Shown one piece after another: positions 44,095 through 57,413 of a stretch of 64,000 nt of DNA (position 1 is the stretch's first letter; each line of letters opens with the position of its first letter). The stretch comes from Cryptomeria japonica (Eukaryota; Streptophyta; Pinopsida; Cupressales; Cupressaceae), in the NCBI RefSeq assembly GCF_030272615.1, contig NC_081411.1:152199971-152263970 (forward strand), read 5' to 3'. The notes under the pieces were generated by a model. The model made no database searches. It had not been told where the DNA came from and saw only the letters and a list, made by a program, of their open reading frames with translations. The position numbers and the translations under genes were made by a program.

Positions 44095-45943
44095 CTACTC
44101 GAATCCCAGTGAGTCCTTCCTAACTGAAGTCTCTTTAGTGGCCTTAGGAGATCTTTTCCTCCTTTTTTTCTTAGATTTATTTCCAGCTAGGTCTTCTCCC
44201 CCATTATTAGTTTCAAAATCAAAAGCTCTAAGATTTAGGGAAAATGGATTATCCCCATGATTGTTAGCAATCACAACTTCATCAGACTTCAACCTAGGTC
44301 CAGTACCATGATCTTTCTCTAGAGGTTGGTTGGAAGGGGGAATGGTAAGCCCCATTTCCCCATCAATGTTATCAGATGTCAGCTCAAGGGGTTTGGTGGG
44401 GTGTGGTGCTTCCTCACCCCCATCCTCGGTCTCCAAGGGATTAATTGATATTGGAGGAATGCTCATCTCCCCAGGAAGGTCATATTTACCCCTACATTCA
44501 GAACCCTGAGGGGATTGACTAACAATACCGGTAGAATTGGTGGTATGAACACCACCATCCTCCCCTTCGATCAACTCTTGGAGGAAGGGAATGGTAAAGG
44601 ATTCAATCTCCTTTGTTTGGTTACTTAATGATAATTCAAGTTGTTTTCTGTGTTTTGCAGCCATTTTCAATTTTTCCATGACAATTTGTTGTGCATTTTG
44701 AGTTTTGGGTCCACCTTTATTAGTGGAGACTTTAGCTACATCAGATTCCAGTGGATTAGAGTCACTGGCAGCCAAGTTAGCCTATTTCAGGGTCATCTGA
44801 TACTTGAGTAAAGATTCGGTAATCAAGGGAGGAGCACTGGAAGGACTATGGCAATCTTGTGGGCGACAGGGTAGGGGATCAGGTTCAGGTGGAGGTGGCG
44901 GGTCGGTAGAGTTAGGCTGTGTATTGATGGATGGGTTGAGAGATGAAGATTCAGGGTGTAATGGGTGGGGAGTAGGGGCAGTTTTCTTAGGGTTTGAGGG
45001 GTCTTTCGAGGCTGAGTGTAGATAGTTTTGAATAGAGATCCTCTTGGAAGAGGTAACATTTTTCCCTCCTATCAGAGGGAAATTTTTAAGGAAATGCCCA
45101 CTTCTTCTGCATTTATGACATGCATTAATTCTCCCCAAATACTCTAAAGGACATGAAAATAACTGGTTTTCAATACATATATCTATTCCAGAGAGGAAAG
45201 TCAAGCTAGGATTGAAAGCAATGAGTACCCTTGCAACCATATGGTGTAATAAGGCAACAGAAGAGTCAATTTTAATTACTTTGCCTAGAGGTTCAGTAAT
45301 TTTTGTGATACAATTCCATAAGAATGGGGGAACATTTTTAATAACTACCCATTTAGGGTTAGAGAGTGCCATGATTTCCTCATTACATGCAAGAGGGGTC
45401 CAAGGAATGGCCCTAAAATAGGAATTTCCTACATTCCAAAATTGTTTATCAATAACTTTCCTCTGCGTTTCTTTATCATTAAAAAAAATAAGGAATAACC
45501 CTTTTTGCAACATTCTCCAGAACAAAAAATGAATGCCAAGTTTTGTACACCAAGTATCTTGAAACCATCTATTCAAATATTGTCTAGACGACATCCTATC
45601 TACATCAAGGGCTCCTAAATAATCACAAAATCCCTAAGCCTAGAAATTTCCTTAGAAATGCAATCAGTCATGGAAGAATTAGGTTTAATGACAACTCTTG
45701 AAGCCGAGGCAACCTCACCTTCTTCGCGAGCTTGGCTTGCTATTGCATCATGAGGGCCCTCTAGTTCGAATTTCACCTCGTCTGGGAATGTCGTGCAAAT
45801 CCCTTGAACGGCTTGGCGAAATGTTTATTTCCCACCGTTATTGCTTTGGTTGGTATTAATTCCAACCCCATCATTATTATTCTCCATTAATGGAGGCACG
45901 AGCAAGAGTAAATGTGGGGGCTTCCCACTAGGTTTGGGAGCCA
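44095..45943 (-). pseudogene. LINE B ORF1: nucleic-acid-binding protein with CCHC-like motif
   Basis: ATG 45943 (MAPKPSGKPPHLLLLVPPLM) opens the frame, which a stop breaks near 45820. The main domain (45594-45000) contains RMLQKGLFLIFFNDKETQRK, WVVIKNVPPFLWNCITKI and LIAFNPSLTFLSGIDICIE, in the style of the DUF4283 type RNA-binding domain of plant LINE ORF1. A zinc knuckle follows: CHKCRRSGHFLKNF, where the last metal ligand is Phe instead of Cys. A Pro/Ser-rich linker, a stop at about 44780 and a basic tail (NKSKKKRRKRSPKATKE) complete it. The role would be to coat LINE RNA. Confidence 0.8.
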
Positions 45944-46842
45944 TTGGACGGATAACCGACCTACTACCAAGGACCGTTCATATTCATCCTTGGTTACAGA
46001 GCTCCACCCACTGAGTTTTTTTAGTTTATTGTGGTCATTGATAGAATTTATAATTGTTATAAGGGCTAGTGTCAAATTTTCTAAATTTCTTATGACTAGT
46101 CTAGTCACTAAACCTTTCCATCTATCTTTTTTGTGATCCTTGGTCAAACTTGACTTATTGTTGATATTTTTGACATTTTGATTATTTAGTGTTGGAATTG
46201 ATAATTCCCCCTTTTGGGATTTCTTGAATTCTTATGGTGGTTATTCTAAATGTTTGAAATTGTTGGTCTTATGTTATGTTAAGTGTTAATCTCTATCATG
46301 TTAATTATGAACCCCAAATAGAATCTGCAAGGGAGTAAGTTGTGGAGGTTGTACTAAATCTAGATGTGGTATTAAATAGAATGATGATCATTCAAAAATA
46401 TCTTAGTCAAATATTTTTACATTATTTGAGATTTGTTTAAATGTTTTTTAGATGCATTATCAAATATATGTTATTGCATCAACTTGCATTAATTAGAGTT
46501 ATGTTTAAATTCAAAATCACCTACTATTTAGTGTATTCTTTGTGCATCATTCAAATGGTTGTGAATACCTTGAGATTTTTATTGAGTCAAAAGTATTTGT
46601 ATTCCTTCTTATGCACTTTGTATGTTATTGTATGATGTTGCAATTGAGATTGAAATAATGTGTTTTCTTTGTGTTTGATTCTAGTTGCTAATAGGTGGTT
46701 GGGTGTGATTTAGTCCACCAACAATGCTAGTTTTTATTTGTTGTAGTCTTGAGACCATTTCCCACAGTTCTTTGTATTTAGTTGGGTGTTTGTGGAGGTG
46801 TTGAAGATACCAATAGCTATGTTATTTGTTAGTATGATGGTG
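45944..46842. other. Upstream flank of LINE B, no supported gene
   Basis: 45944-46150 may include the LINE 5' UTR. The rest is AT-rich with only short ORFs. A MITE or LTR end was not identifiable. Confidence 0.45.
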
Positions 46843-46978
46843 CAACTATCATAGGTATTGTAGTTATGTAAGTGTTCTACACAACGCTACCATTAAACTG
46901 TGATTAGAAGCCTCTCATGACAAGATGATCAACTATTATGGGTCCCAAAGTACAACTATCATAGGTATTGTAATCATC
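46843..46978 (+). repeat. 109-bp repeat unit, partial copy 2 and copy 3
   Basis: 46846-46877 matches the tail of the unit at 38219-38251. 46878-46978 restarts from CTACACAACGCTACCATTAA and runs to the end of the unit. Head-to-tail order shows a former tandem repeat, now split by about 8.6 kb. Confidence 0.8.
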
Positions 46979-47470
46979 CATCTCTCTATAACAAACATAC
47001 AAATGCACCATGATGGTCCAAAATGCCAACTAAAAACAAATCTTAATCGAGAATGAGCCCTTAGTGGAGTCTAGAGGAGATGATTATTCATTATCTAAAT
47101 CAGTGGAGTCATTTTATTCATTATCTATTCTCTCTCTCTCTCTCATGATTATTTTTTATGATTTTTATGGAACTTATACTAATGCATCTTTAGATGTTAA
47201 AAAGTATTGTTTGAGTTGCATGGGCATTATGATGTTTTATTTTGTAGAATATTTCTTATACTTTGATTTAAGTGGATAATATTTCTTAAATGATACTTAT
47301 TATTAAAATAGACCCACCTATTAATAATATAGATCTATGTGAGTTTCCATTTTTTATATTTAAGTTGGTAAATTGTATTTAATTATAAGTTTTTTTGGAA
47401 GGTGAAATGTAAATTAAATAGTAATTGTAAATTTTCATGTTTGTATATATATGTAGATTATTTTCACATA

Positions 47471-49560
47471 ATGGATGAGTTTGAGATAGATGAGCTATTA
47501 GGTCTAGTGTCACCTCCACCTCCACCCCCTCCACCTCCAGCTCCACCTTATCAGTTGAGGTAGACCATTAGGAGGAATATTGATTCTTTGATTAGAGATA
47601 TCCATACCATTAGACATGAGGCTCATCCACCTCCGCAATTTTTATGCCTTGCAGATAGTATGCAAGGGATTGTACAGTCTGTACATTCTTTAGATAGTGA
47701 GTTGGATAGCTATCGTAGTTGGAGAGAGGGATTTCATGCATTTTACGGCGATGGCTTAACATACAAACAAGTCAATGAATTAAAAATAACAAAAATGGAT
47801 TTGAAACAATATTTTGTGAACCCTAAGATGGGTGAAGAGATAGATTTGAAGAAGCCATGGATCTCAATTCGATGGTGTAGACACCCAGGCATAGCTAGAC
47901 ACTTTTAGGAGCGATGGTGGAAGGTCTTTTACTATTCGCCACACTCCAATCATGAGGTCCCCATGTATTTTTTGAAAAAATTGGGGGTCGAATTTGAATT
48001 GGAAAAAAACCCAATTACTTTGATATTAGATCATTTTAGGGGGTCGGGAGAGGCATGGCCCAGGATAAGTCGGGGGCCAAATTGAGGGACAGAGTTAGAA
48101 ACCATGTGTGTGATGATCCCTTGGTTCCTCTTCCTGCACCGGTTGTTCCAACACCTACCCATCATCGAGCAATGGATTCTGCTCTTGGTTCATTGAGTGC
48201 CCTGTCGGGAAATTTGGTACAACAATTGCGCGAGGTGAGGGTTACCCCTAGCTTAGCACATGTTTGCATAAGTTGTGGGAATGTATGTAGGGTCCAGAGA
48301 GTGAGGCTGCCCCTAGAGGAGATGGTGATTTTGATGATGTTGATACTGCCCATGGTGATTATGATAATGTTGAGGAGGCTGCACATGCTGATGTCGTCTC
48401 TTCATATGTTGATCTCCTGTGGGCAGACGATGATCAGCCTACAAAGGTACAAATTTATTAATATAATTTATAGTGCAATATTAAATTCCTTATATATACA
48501 CATGTGAACCATAACATAAGTCAATTTTTTCTGAACAGAGGATGGATCATACCACATCATTGGGGAATTGACATCATGTTACCTCGATACCTAGAGATGT
48601 TGGTACCCCATTTATGGTATGCACTTTCATCTAGATTCATTGTATTGATTATAAGTACATTTAAAATAAACAATAAAAAATTTAATGTAATGATGTGTAT
48701 GATATGTTTTTTTAATTTTGTAGGGTGCTTCATGTAGCATCGAGATGGGTAGTTCTTCACATGACCCATGGACCGCTGAGGCTCAACCTCATATACCACT
48801 AGTATGTTTTTCATCCATTAATTGAAGTGTTTATATTCTTACTAATTTATGTACAAATTTGATTCATGTTCATTATTTTTTGCAATTGTAGGCTTCTGGA
48901 TTGTTTGATGGTGCATCACATGTACGCCTTCACCCATCAGTTACTTTGCCTGCACCACATGTATGTTTTTTTGTGATAAACTTGTAGTCTATATATATAC
49001 TTTATAATTTGTGTATATATACAAGTTTGATTCATGCTTTATATATTTTTTTCAGTTTGATAGCACTACCAGTATTGGTATGGCTATAGGATTGAGCCAG
49101 ATGCAACTGTCGACATTGTCGTTTGCGGCGATGATTAAAAAAATAATTTCTAATTTATTTATACTGTGTACTTGGATTTTACAGGGATTATCAAAATTGA
49201 TGTACAATGTTTTTTTTACAGGACTTGACTACAACCACTTTTCTTGTTCATGATAGTGGACCTCCACATACCAGTGAGGGCATTGTAGAGCACGATCGTA
49301 TGCTAATTTATTTTAAATTTTTCAGTATTTAATTACTTTATAAGTGAATTATGCAAGTAACTTCTTCTCATGTTAAATCTTCTCCTCATGTTAAATATTT
49401 TAATAATGTATAGGAGGGTGGAGACACTGATACTGCACACACACAGGATGGTGCATCTCAGGACCACATGCAGTAGGATGATTCATCTCAGCTACCTTCA
49501 CGTGGAGTGAAGAGGATTGCAGATGAGATGCACGAGAGTTCGAGAGTTCTTAGATTATAT
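47471..49560 (+). pseudogene. Unrecognised multi-exon ORF, convergent with the transposase gene
   Basis: ATG 47471 (MDEFEIDELLGLVS) leads into a proline run, a TAG at 47561, and a further conserved-looking block (LADSMQGIVQSVHSLDSELD, FHAFYGDGLTYKQVNELKIT, WISIRWCRHPGIARHF) to a TAG at 47906. Further exon-like pieces with GT/AG borders are at about 48525-48615, 48722-48808, 48891-48961, 49055-49130, 49222-49298 and 49415-49550. The last contains PSRGVKRIADEMHE. I do not recognise a family. It lies 570 bp from, and points at, the 3' end of the transposase gene, so it may be an accessory gene of the same DNA transposon. Confidence 0.4.
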
Positions 49561-50127
49561 ATTCTAGATAATGTCATGTTATTGTATTATGGACTTTTTA
49601 TGATGACACTTGTTATGTTATCCTGAGACTTGTTATTATATTATTTGGACTTATTTTAATGTCATTTCCTTGTTATTATTTTTTCAAGACTTGTTATTAT
49701 GTCATCAAGAATTGTTATGTGATTATATTTAGGATTTTTTATTATGATCTATTTATGACTTTATATTTTAACATTGTGATTGATCATCTTATAGTGCAAC
49801 AATTTATATTTCAATAAAATAATTATCCCAATTTACAATAACATTCTATTCTTAAAATAATAATAAAATCAAGAACTTACAATTAATCTATGAAGAGATT
49901 ACGATAAAATAAATATATCATAAAAAATTAGAATGATTGTAACACAATTACAATGTGTACAAAATAACATTAAGAAGAAGATAACTAATACAATGTTGTT
50001 TATGAAACCAAAATTGTATCAAATGTAGACAAATACAATGTTAAAGGGACAAAGAAAAACAACTATCATAATTAAATATAAAAGAGTTCACACAATTAAC
50101 ACAAACTTACATGCATATAAATTTGAT
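49561..50127. other. Spacer between convergent ORFs
   Basis: AT-rich, with repeated TTGTTATTAT-type words from 49570 to 49750. This fits 3' UTR or spacer sequence. No coding signal on either strand. Confidence 0.55.
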
Positions 50128-51588
50128 TCAACCTAATTTACCATCTGCATCCTCTCTCTTCTGCAATGCGTCTATGATTTCCTCATGCTCTTCTACTGAA
50201 AGTGTCCACAATACCCTATTAGTAGGTCTACCTTTGTATCTTTCTAATTTGATGTTTGTTGCCACCACCAAATGAGAATAGTGTATAATCTTCTTTTTTG
50301 ATTGGTAGTCTTCATAAGCTAGTAAGCCATTCCTTCTTGTTACTTATTTGCGTAGCCATGTGCCAACTACCACAACAGACCCAACTGGATACTGAAAACC
50401 ATCATCATCTACTTGATCACATATCAACTTTTTCTTAGGTTCTACACATGTAGCTAGCCAATACTCAACCTTCTCACCATTATCCTCAAGTGCAACAACA
50501 ACATACACATGTCCTAGAAAACAAATTTAAGTACATGTAGAAATAAAACTTGTTAGATTTTATAATTCAAATACAATCATAAATTATATGACAATACATA
50601 AAAATATATAATTTAAAGTTATAAACAAGAAATTGAATTAAATTACCAGGTTGTATGAGGTCTGAAACACGATCATAATCTTTTGATGCAAATGCATGAT
50701 CTGGGTCTTCATTTCTTCTAACATCTTGATATTGTGTCTCACTAGGTGTTAAGGATTTGTGTTTCCATTCTTCAACCCGTTCAGTGTTCTCGCATTCTTC
50801 TCATTCACCTGCAACACAAAATTGACAAAAACATGCAAGCTCTCTAGTCCATATAGTCCAAGTGTTAGAATTGAACTCTTAAATGACTACCATCTAGTTG
50901 ACCCATTGATTGTATCAGAAGGATATTCTCCTCTTTAACTAGCTAGAAGAAACGTCTAATTGTAGAGTTCTGACTTGATCCTGTGGATAAAGTTGCACTA
51001 CACCAATCTACAATTGCACTTGCATTTTTAAATTTAGCCTTTTCCTCGAATTTGAGTTGCTCTCTGCAAAGGGCTCTCTTAACACATTCACCAACACCAT
51101 CATGTTCTCATTTCCCATGTCTAGCCTCAAAAAAACTCCACATGTGTTCGATATTAGTTTTCTTATGAATCCTACTCAATCAATAAAACATTCTAGAATT
51201 CTTGAATTGCTCTGTGCAATTATCTGACCATATCAGATGTTGTGTCATCTGAATTTCCCTCTCCCTCAAATTCTCCAAAAAGGTCTTGAAGCAATACGGG
51301 ACAAACTCAGATGAGTGTAATTTATTATCACTCATATAGAAATGGTACTCTCTCAAAATTTTATGATCCCCTTCTGTACTATTTGGTGCATGCCTATAGA
51401 AAATATGGACAAAAATCGATACTTGCACTAAATTGTAGTATTGTGACTAGACCTCATCTTGTGGTGCAAGTGTGTAGTTCTCTACAAAGTCAACAACCAT
51501 AAGTATACTACCAACAGGAAAGGTATCCTTACATATTAAAAACTGGCCATCGAGCCATCTATTATTTTGAGTGTGTTTAACATATTTA

Positions 51589-52982
51589 TGTTGGATATCA
51601 TTGGCGTATGATGAACTAGCATGTTGATATGATGATAGTGTATATTTTCATTGATGTCAATAATTTTAAGTGAACTGATATGAAAAGGCATGAAGAGATG
51701 TAGTGAACCGGTGTCAGGGTTTCACTAAGTGTGACTACCGGTTGGTAGTCTCAGCTCTATGGTTATCGGTTTGGCGATCCAGCTTGTGTGATGCAACCAA
51801 TGATAATCTGTGATGAGTTAGCTAAGAGATGTGAATGAGATCGAGGTGTCACGTCAGCCTTGTGCATGTGAAGGATTGAGGTATGAGAAGATCAACTGCG
51901 TTTGAAGTCTACCTCGGGAATGATCATTCTTCTTAGTGGTATGAGAAGAAAGTGTGATGGGTTACGGATTCCCATGTACAGTGAAGAATGAATGATAAAA
52001 AATGTCTTGTAATCTATTTGAAATTGTAATACTCTATGCAATGTGTTTGGACAGTCAGGATTGGACCGCTTGTGTTGTAAACCTAAGATGCTTAGGGTTT
52101 AGGGTTTATGCTACCGACCTAACTGATGTCTATAAGGTCGATGATGTTTGTTATTGTAAAGTTGTTGGAAAATTTTATGTGTGTGTATCCAAGTGATGAG
52201 ATATTTGCCAGACCAATGAGTGGAAAACTACAGAGTGCGATTGCAGAGTAGAGGAAATGAAAAGGATCTTCCTTGGCATGTAGTGATGTTATGAGATCAG
52301 AGTTTTACCTGTTGTCTTCTAATCATTTCAACAGTTGGAAAATCCATTTACCGGGTAGCTTTAATAGGCTTATTGTAAAATTTGTAGCCAGGTGACTCAA
52401 GATCATTAAGTTCTTCAAATCCTCTAATGGGGTAACCTTTAACAGGGTATATAGCCATCCCTTAACCGGGTGATCTCTAACAGGATCGGTTCCTAGTAGA
52501 ACCTTATTGTAAAGTCTTTAACCGGACTAGGCTCCTAACAGGGCGAGTTTCAAAAGAGTTCAAAATAAGCTTGTGGGTATTCATCCCCACCATGGTTTTT
52601 CCCATTTGGGTTTCCATGTGAAAAATCTATGTGATGTGTGTTATGCATTTTTCATGTGATATTTATGAATTATTTGGTTGAAATATTATGCATGTAGAGT
52701 TAATAGGTTATGGTATTTCTAGTATACTACATGCATATATTTATGGGTGAAGTTGATGTCAAGTATTGATCGTATTTGAAGTGTTTAGACTTATCAGTTT
52801 ATGGTGTCTGGTGTCTTACTGTGTTTAACTAGTATTGCCATGGTTAAGTTCAGTAATGGTGATAACTAGTTGGTATTGCATTAGCTAGATAAGTTGTTGG
52901 GAGAGTTTTTATCTGTACTGATTCACCCCCCCCCCCCCTCTCAGTATTGGTTGGGGTATCTATTGTTCATCATTATTCATCA
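51589..52982 (+). repeat. 5' LTR of element 4
   Basis: 1394 bp, confirmed by the 3' copy. Near the end it carries a run of 13 C (52926-52938) that is only 7 C in the 3' LTR. Confidence 0.95.
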
Positions 52983-52984
52983 AT

Positions 52985-52996
52985 TGGTATCAGAGC
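52985..52996 (+). promoter_or_regulatory. Initiator-Met tRNA primer-binding site of element 4
   Basis: TGGTATCAGAGC begins two bases after the 5' LTR end, the standard copia primer site. Confidence 0.95.
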
Positions 52997-53053
52997 ACCT
53001 CCAGGTCCTCAGTGATATAAGCTTAACCGCTTGAGGTAAAAGATCCTGCTATA

Positions 53054-56000
53054 ATGATGAAGAGGGAAGGTCCTAAGTTCAATAGAGATAACTTTAAAAT
53101 ATGGAAGGACAGAATGAAGATTTACATCAAGAGTATGGGTGCTCAACACTAGAGCTATGTTGAGAATGCCTATGTGACTCCTGCTGGCACTCTAACTGAT
53201 GATTAGCAAAGAGAGATCCAGGAAAATGGGCAAGTCATGGAAGCTCTTATCATTAGCTTGTTAGACATTGAATTTATTGATGTACAAGACAAGGACACAC
53301 CTAAGGATGTATGGGATGCACTGAAAAACATCTATGGTGATGATGAGCATGTAAAGCAAGCTAAGGAAGAAAGCCTTAGAGGTAAATTTGAGGATATGAG
53401 GATGGTTAAGGTGAGACCATTCAGTAGTATGGCATTAGGATTAAGACTATGGTTGGTGATATCAAAAGTGCTGGTGGAACTATTGATGATACCACTGTTG
53501 TTAGTAAAGTCCTTAGATCATTGTTACCAATCTATGCAATCAGAGTTGCTGCTATCTAGGAACTAAGGTCTATTAATAAAACCAAGGTATCCTTAGATTC
53601 TATTATTGCAAAGTTAACTGCATATGAGTTGAATAGATATGATGGTAGTGTTTAGAAGATTGAGTTAGCGTTTAAAGCATCTACTGTACCATCCAAAAAA
53701 AGGAAAAGAAACTACTACCAGTTATGAATCTAGACAATGCAAAGATATTGATGATGAAGAGATTTTGATGGAGTTCGAAGTTCTTCTTCCTAAAAGACTT
53801 CTGAAGGGAACTGGAAAGTATAGAGGAAAAATTCCTTTGAAATATTTTTACTACAACAAGATAGGACATATAGTTGTTAATTATCCTAACAATGACAATA
53901 AGGATAAACCAGAGAGTTTTAGAAAGTATAAAGGAGGAAACAAAAGAAATTGTCTAGTTATTGTGGATGAAGGTGTCACTGATGAAGAATCAGATGATGA
54001 AGAAAATGAAGACATAGTGTTTGTAGCAGTAAAGGAAGAAGTGTCTGACAAGAAAGCACTTGTCTCTCGCATTGACAACTCCAATGAGTGGATAATTGAT
54101 AGTGGTTGTTCTCACCACATGACTGGCTACCGGAGAAAGTTTCTGTTTGTGGAGGAATATGATGGAGGTGTTGTCAGATTTGGCAACGATGCACCATTCT
54201 TGGTGAAAGGTAAAGGATCCATCTCATTGAATGGAAAGGGTAGTGCAGATGATGTCTACTGGGTAGAAGGTCTTAAGCATAACCTATTGAGTGTTGCTCA
54301 GCTGAATGACAAAGGACTAGTTTTGGAATTCAAAGGTGGAGTTTGTAGTATAATTAGGAAGAGTGGTGAACTTATTGCGACTCGTAAGTAGACCAAAGGT
54401 AACCTATTTTAGCTGAATGCCAAGATAAGTCTGTGTCTAATGGCTAAGTTTGATGATAGTTGGATATGGCATAGGAGGCTCTATCATATCAACTTTGACA
54501 ATATTGTTAAAGCTAGTAAGATCAAGGCAGTAAGAGGATTATCTTTGCTGAACAAACCTAAGAATTCTTTGTGTAGAGAATGTCAACTTGGGAAGATGTC
54601 TTCCTCAAATTTTAAAGGTAAGTCTTTCTCAGCAGAACATTTGCTTGATCTTGTGCATACTGATTTGTGTGGTCCTAAGAAAACTAGAAGTATTTAGGGA
54701 GATAGGTATTTTATGATTCTTATTGATGACTTCTCAAGAATGATGTGGGTCGCATTCTTGAAAGACAAGTCTGAAGCATTTGGAAAGTTCAAAGCTTTCA
54801 GAGCATTAGTAGAGAAAGAAAGTGATAAAAAGATAAAATGCCTGAGAACTGATCAAGGAGGAGAATTCACCTCTGATGAATTCAATAAGTACTGTGAAGT
54901 TAACGGTATCAAGAGGCAGTTGTCTGCCCCAAGGAAACCTCAATAGAATGGCATACCATAAAGAAATAACAGAACTGTAGTTGAAGCAGCTAGAACAATG
55001 CTGATCCAAGGAAAGGTTGCTCACACTTTCTGGAGAGAAGCAGTGAGCACTGCAATCTATACTATGAACTAGGTACTCATCAAGAAAGGCAAAGATAAAA
55101 CCCCTTATGAGTATTGGACTAGGAAAAATCCCACTATGAGTTACTTTAAAGTGTTTGGTAGTAAGTGCTATATCAAGAGAGGTGAGCATTTGAGCAAATT
55201 TGATGCAAAATGTGATGAAGGAATATTTCTGGGATATTCCACTAAGAGAAAAGATCTCAAGTGCTACAACAATAGAACTCATAAAATTGTTGAAAGTATC
55301 AATGTCAGGGTTGATGAATCCCCTGAGGAACCTAAGGAAACATTTAGCGAAGAAGTGGAAGATGAACTGGGTATAGCCTTCTGGGAACTGGTTAAGAAAG
55401 AAACTTGTAAAGATCTTAGTGTTCTTGTACTGGTAGAAGCTGTAGTAAGAGAAGAAGAAGAGGTTAGTGAAGAAGAAGAAGAAAAGCTAGCAAATCAGGC
55501 TTGAGTCATTCCCAGATATGTGAAGCTGCATCATGATCCCAAGAAAATCATAGGAGATAAGGATGCAGGGATACTCACTAGAAGAAAAGTAAAGGAGAAC
55601 TCTTGCATGATTTCTTAATTTGAACCCAAGACTTCCAGAGAAGGTCTTATAGATGAAGACTAGATTAAAGAAATGGAAGAGGAGCTAGATCAGATAGAAA
55701 AGAATGCAACATGGTCTTTGGTGCCCAGACCAAAACATAAAAATGTCATAGGTACCAAATGGGTCTTTAGGAATAAGTTGAATGAAGAAGGCACAGTTGT
55801 CAGGAACAAGCCTAGGCTTGTATGCAAGGGATACGCTCAGGAGGAGGGAGAAGACTATGGAGAAACCTTTTCTCCTGTGGCTAGATTAGAAGGTGTTCGA
55901 ATGCTACTTGCATTTGTAGCATTTAAGGGATTTAAGGTTTATCAGATGGATGTGAAGTCTGCTTTTTTGAATGGAATCCTAGAAGAGGAAGTGTATAAAG

Positions 56001-57157
56001 AGCAACCATAAGGGTTTGCCTTATCAGAAGATAGTGACATGGTGTGTAGATTACACAAATCCCTGTATGGACTGAAATAGGCACCTAGGGCATCGTATGA
56101 AAGACTACACTCTCATCTTGTGAAGATTGGATTTCAAAGAACAAGTGAAGATAACAACATCTACTTGAAATCAAAAGATGATCAGATTCTGATCTGTGAA
56201 GTGTTTGTGGATGACATAATCTTTGGAGGAGATGATAAAATGAGTCATGCTTTTGTAGATGAAATGAAGAAAGAGTTTGAGATGTCTTTGATAGGAGAGA
56301 TAAAGTTCTTCATTGGTTTATAGATTTAGCAAATGAAGGAGGGTATCTTTATTACCCAGTCCAAGTATGTCAAATAGGTATTTAAGACTTTTGGCATGGA
56401 GAAAAGCAAACAGGTTGGTACACCGATGGTGATTGACTATAAACTAACTAAGGAAGATGATTTAGCACTGGTGAATGAAAAGGAATACCGATCAATGATC
56501 GGTAAGCTGCACTATGTGGTGCATAGTAGACCAAATATTGCTCATGCAGTAGGCATAGTAGCTCATTTTCAAAAATATCCAAGAGAATCCCACTTGGTAG
56601 TGGTGAAAAGGATTCTTAGATATATGAAAGGAACAGTTGATTATGGATTGTGGTATCCATATAATGGTGACTATAATCTCAAGGTATATACTAATGCCGA
56701 TTGGGGAGGTAATGTGGATGACCAGAAGAGCACAACCATTGGAGTGTTCTTTCTCAGAGGAATATTAGTATCATGGACAAGTAAGAAGATGAGTTGTATT
56801 TCCCAATCTATAGCTGAAGCAGAATATGTGGCAACATTTATGAACTGCACTCAAGTAATTTGGATGAACCATGTATTGGAAGGTTTCAAGGTACCTATAT
56901 CCGAACCGGTGAATATATTTTGTGATAACATAAATGTAATAAATATTTCCAAGAATCTAGTATTGCATGCTAGAACTAAGCACATTGAACTTAAATATCA
57001 CTTCTTGAGAGAGAAAGTTCAGAATAAGGAGGTTGTGCTACAACATGTTTCTAGTAAGGAGCAGCTAGTAGACATATTCACTAAGCCCTTATCGAAGACT
57101 ACATTTACCTATTTGAGAGGTGAATTAGGGGTTCTTCCCCTTCATGAAATCAATTAA
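53054..57157 (+). pseudogene. Copia gag-pol polyprotein with stops and dead catalytic sites
   Basis: ATG 53054 opens gag (REGPKFNRDNFKIWKDRMKI), with TAGs where TGG is expected. There is a local out-of-frame stretch at about 53430-53720. The zinc knuckle region reads KYFYYNKIGHIVVNYP, with all three cysteines replaced by tyrosine. Protease: WIIDSGCSHHMTG. Integrase: WHRRLYHINF, CRECQLGK, then DD35E with Asp in LVHTDLCGP and LRTDQGGEF, but the Glu codon is TAA (54959-54961). [38 protein letters not shown] (about 56203-56220). RNase H: YTNADWGG (Asn where Asp is usual), SWTSKK, AEAEYVA and TKHIELKYHFLRE. The main frame is otherwise continuous to TAA 57155 with about ten internal stops. Confidence 0.93.
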
Positions 57158-57401
57158 AGTTGTGTGCTTCGCATCAATCAATTACTAAATCGACAAATTC
57201 TTTAGGATTGATGTGTTGAAGGATGCTACTCCTTAGGGGGAGCAACATTGTAGATTTTGGAAGCTTGTGTCTCCACTTTGGCATTGTTGTCAAAGGGGGA
57301 GAAGATATCTGATGTATGGGGAGAAGATATCTGATGATGTTGATACACTAGTCTATGATGTTTTTAATTGCAATGCTACACTAAGTATTGCCATCAATGC
57401 C

Positions 57402-57413
57402 AAAGGGGGAGAT
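57402..57413 (+). promoter_or_regulatory. Polypurine tract of element 4
   Basis: AAAGGGGGAGAT abuts the 3' LTR. The same AAAGGGGGAG word occurs twice shortly upstream (57236-57305), within a short duplicated stretch. Confidence 0.85.

Larger units (their letters stand above)
39791..45943 (-). mobile_element. LINE-type retrotransposon (LINE B), nearly full length, inactive
   Basis: On the minus strand, ORF1 (from 45943) is followed by ORF2 with endonuclease, reverse transcriptase and a zinc-finger tail ending near 39930. A short 3' region extends to about 39790. The two-ORF layout and domain order are those of plant L1-like LINEs. It is much better preserved than LINE A. A clear poly(A) end and target duplication were not identified, so both borders are approximate. 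Confidence 0.85.

Noticed and set aside
52926-52938. C13 run as a G-quadruplex regulator
   Set aside because: A single homopolymer run, only 7 C in the partner LTR, is best explained by slippage.
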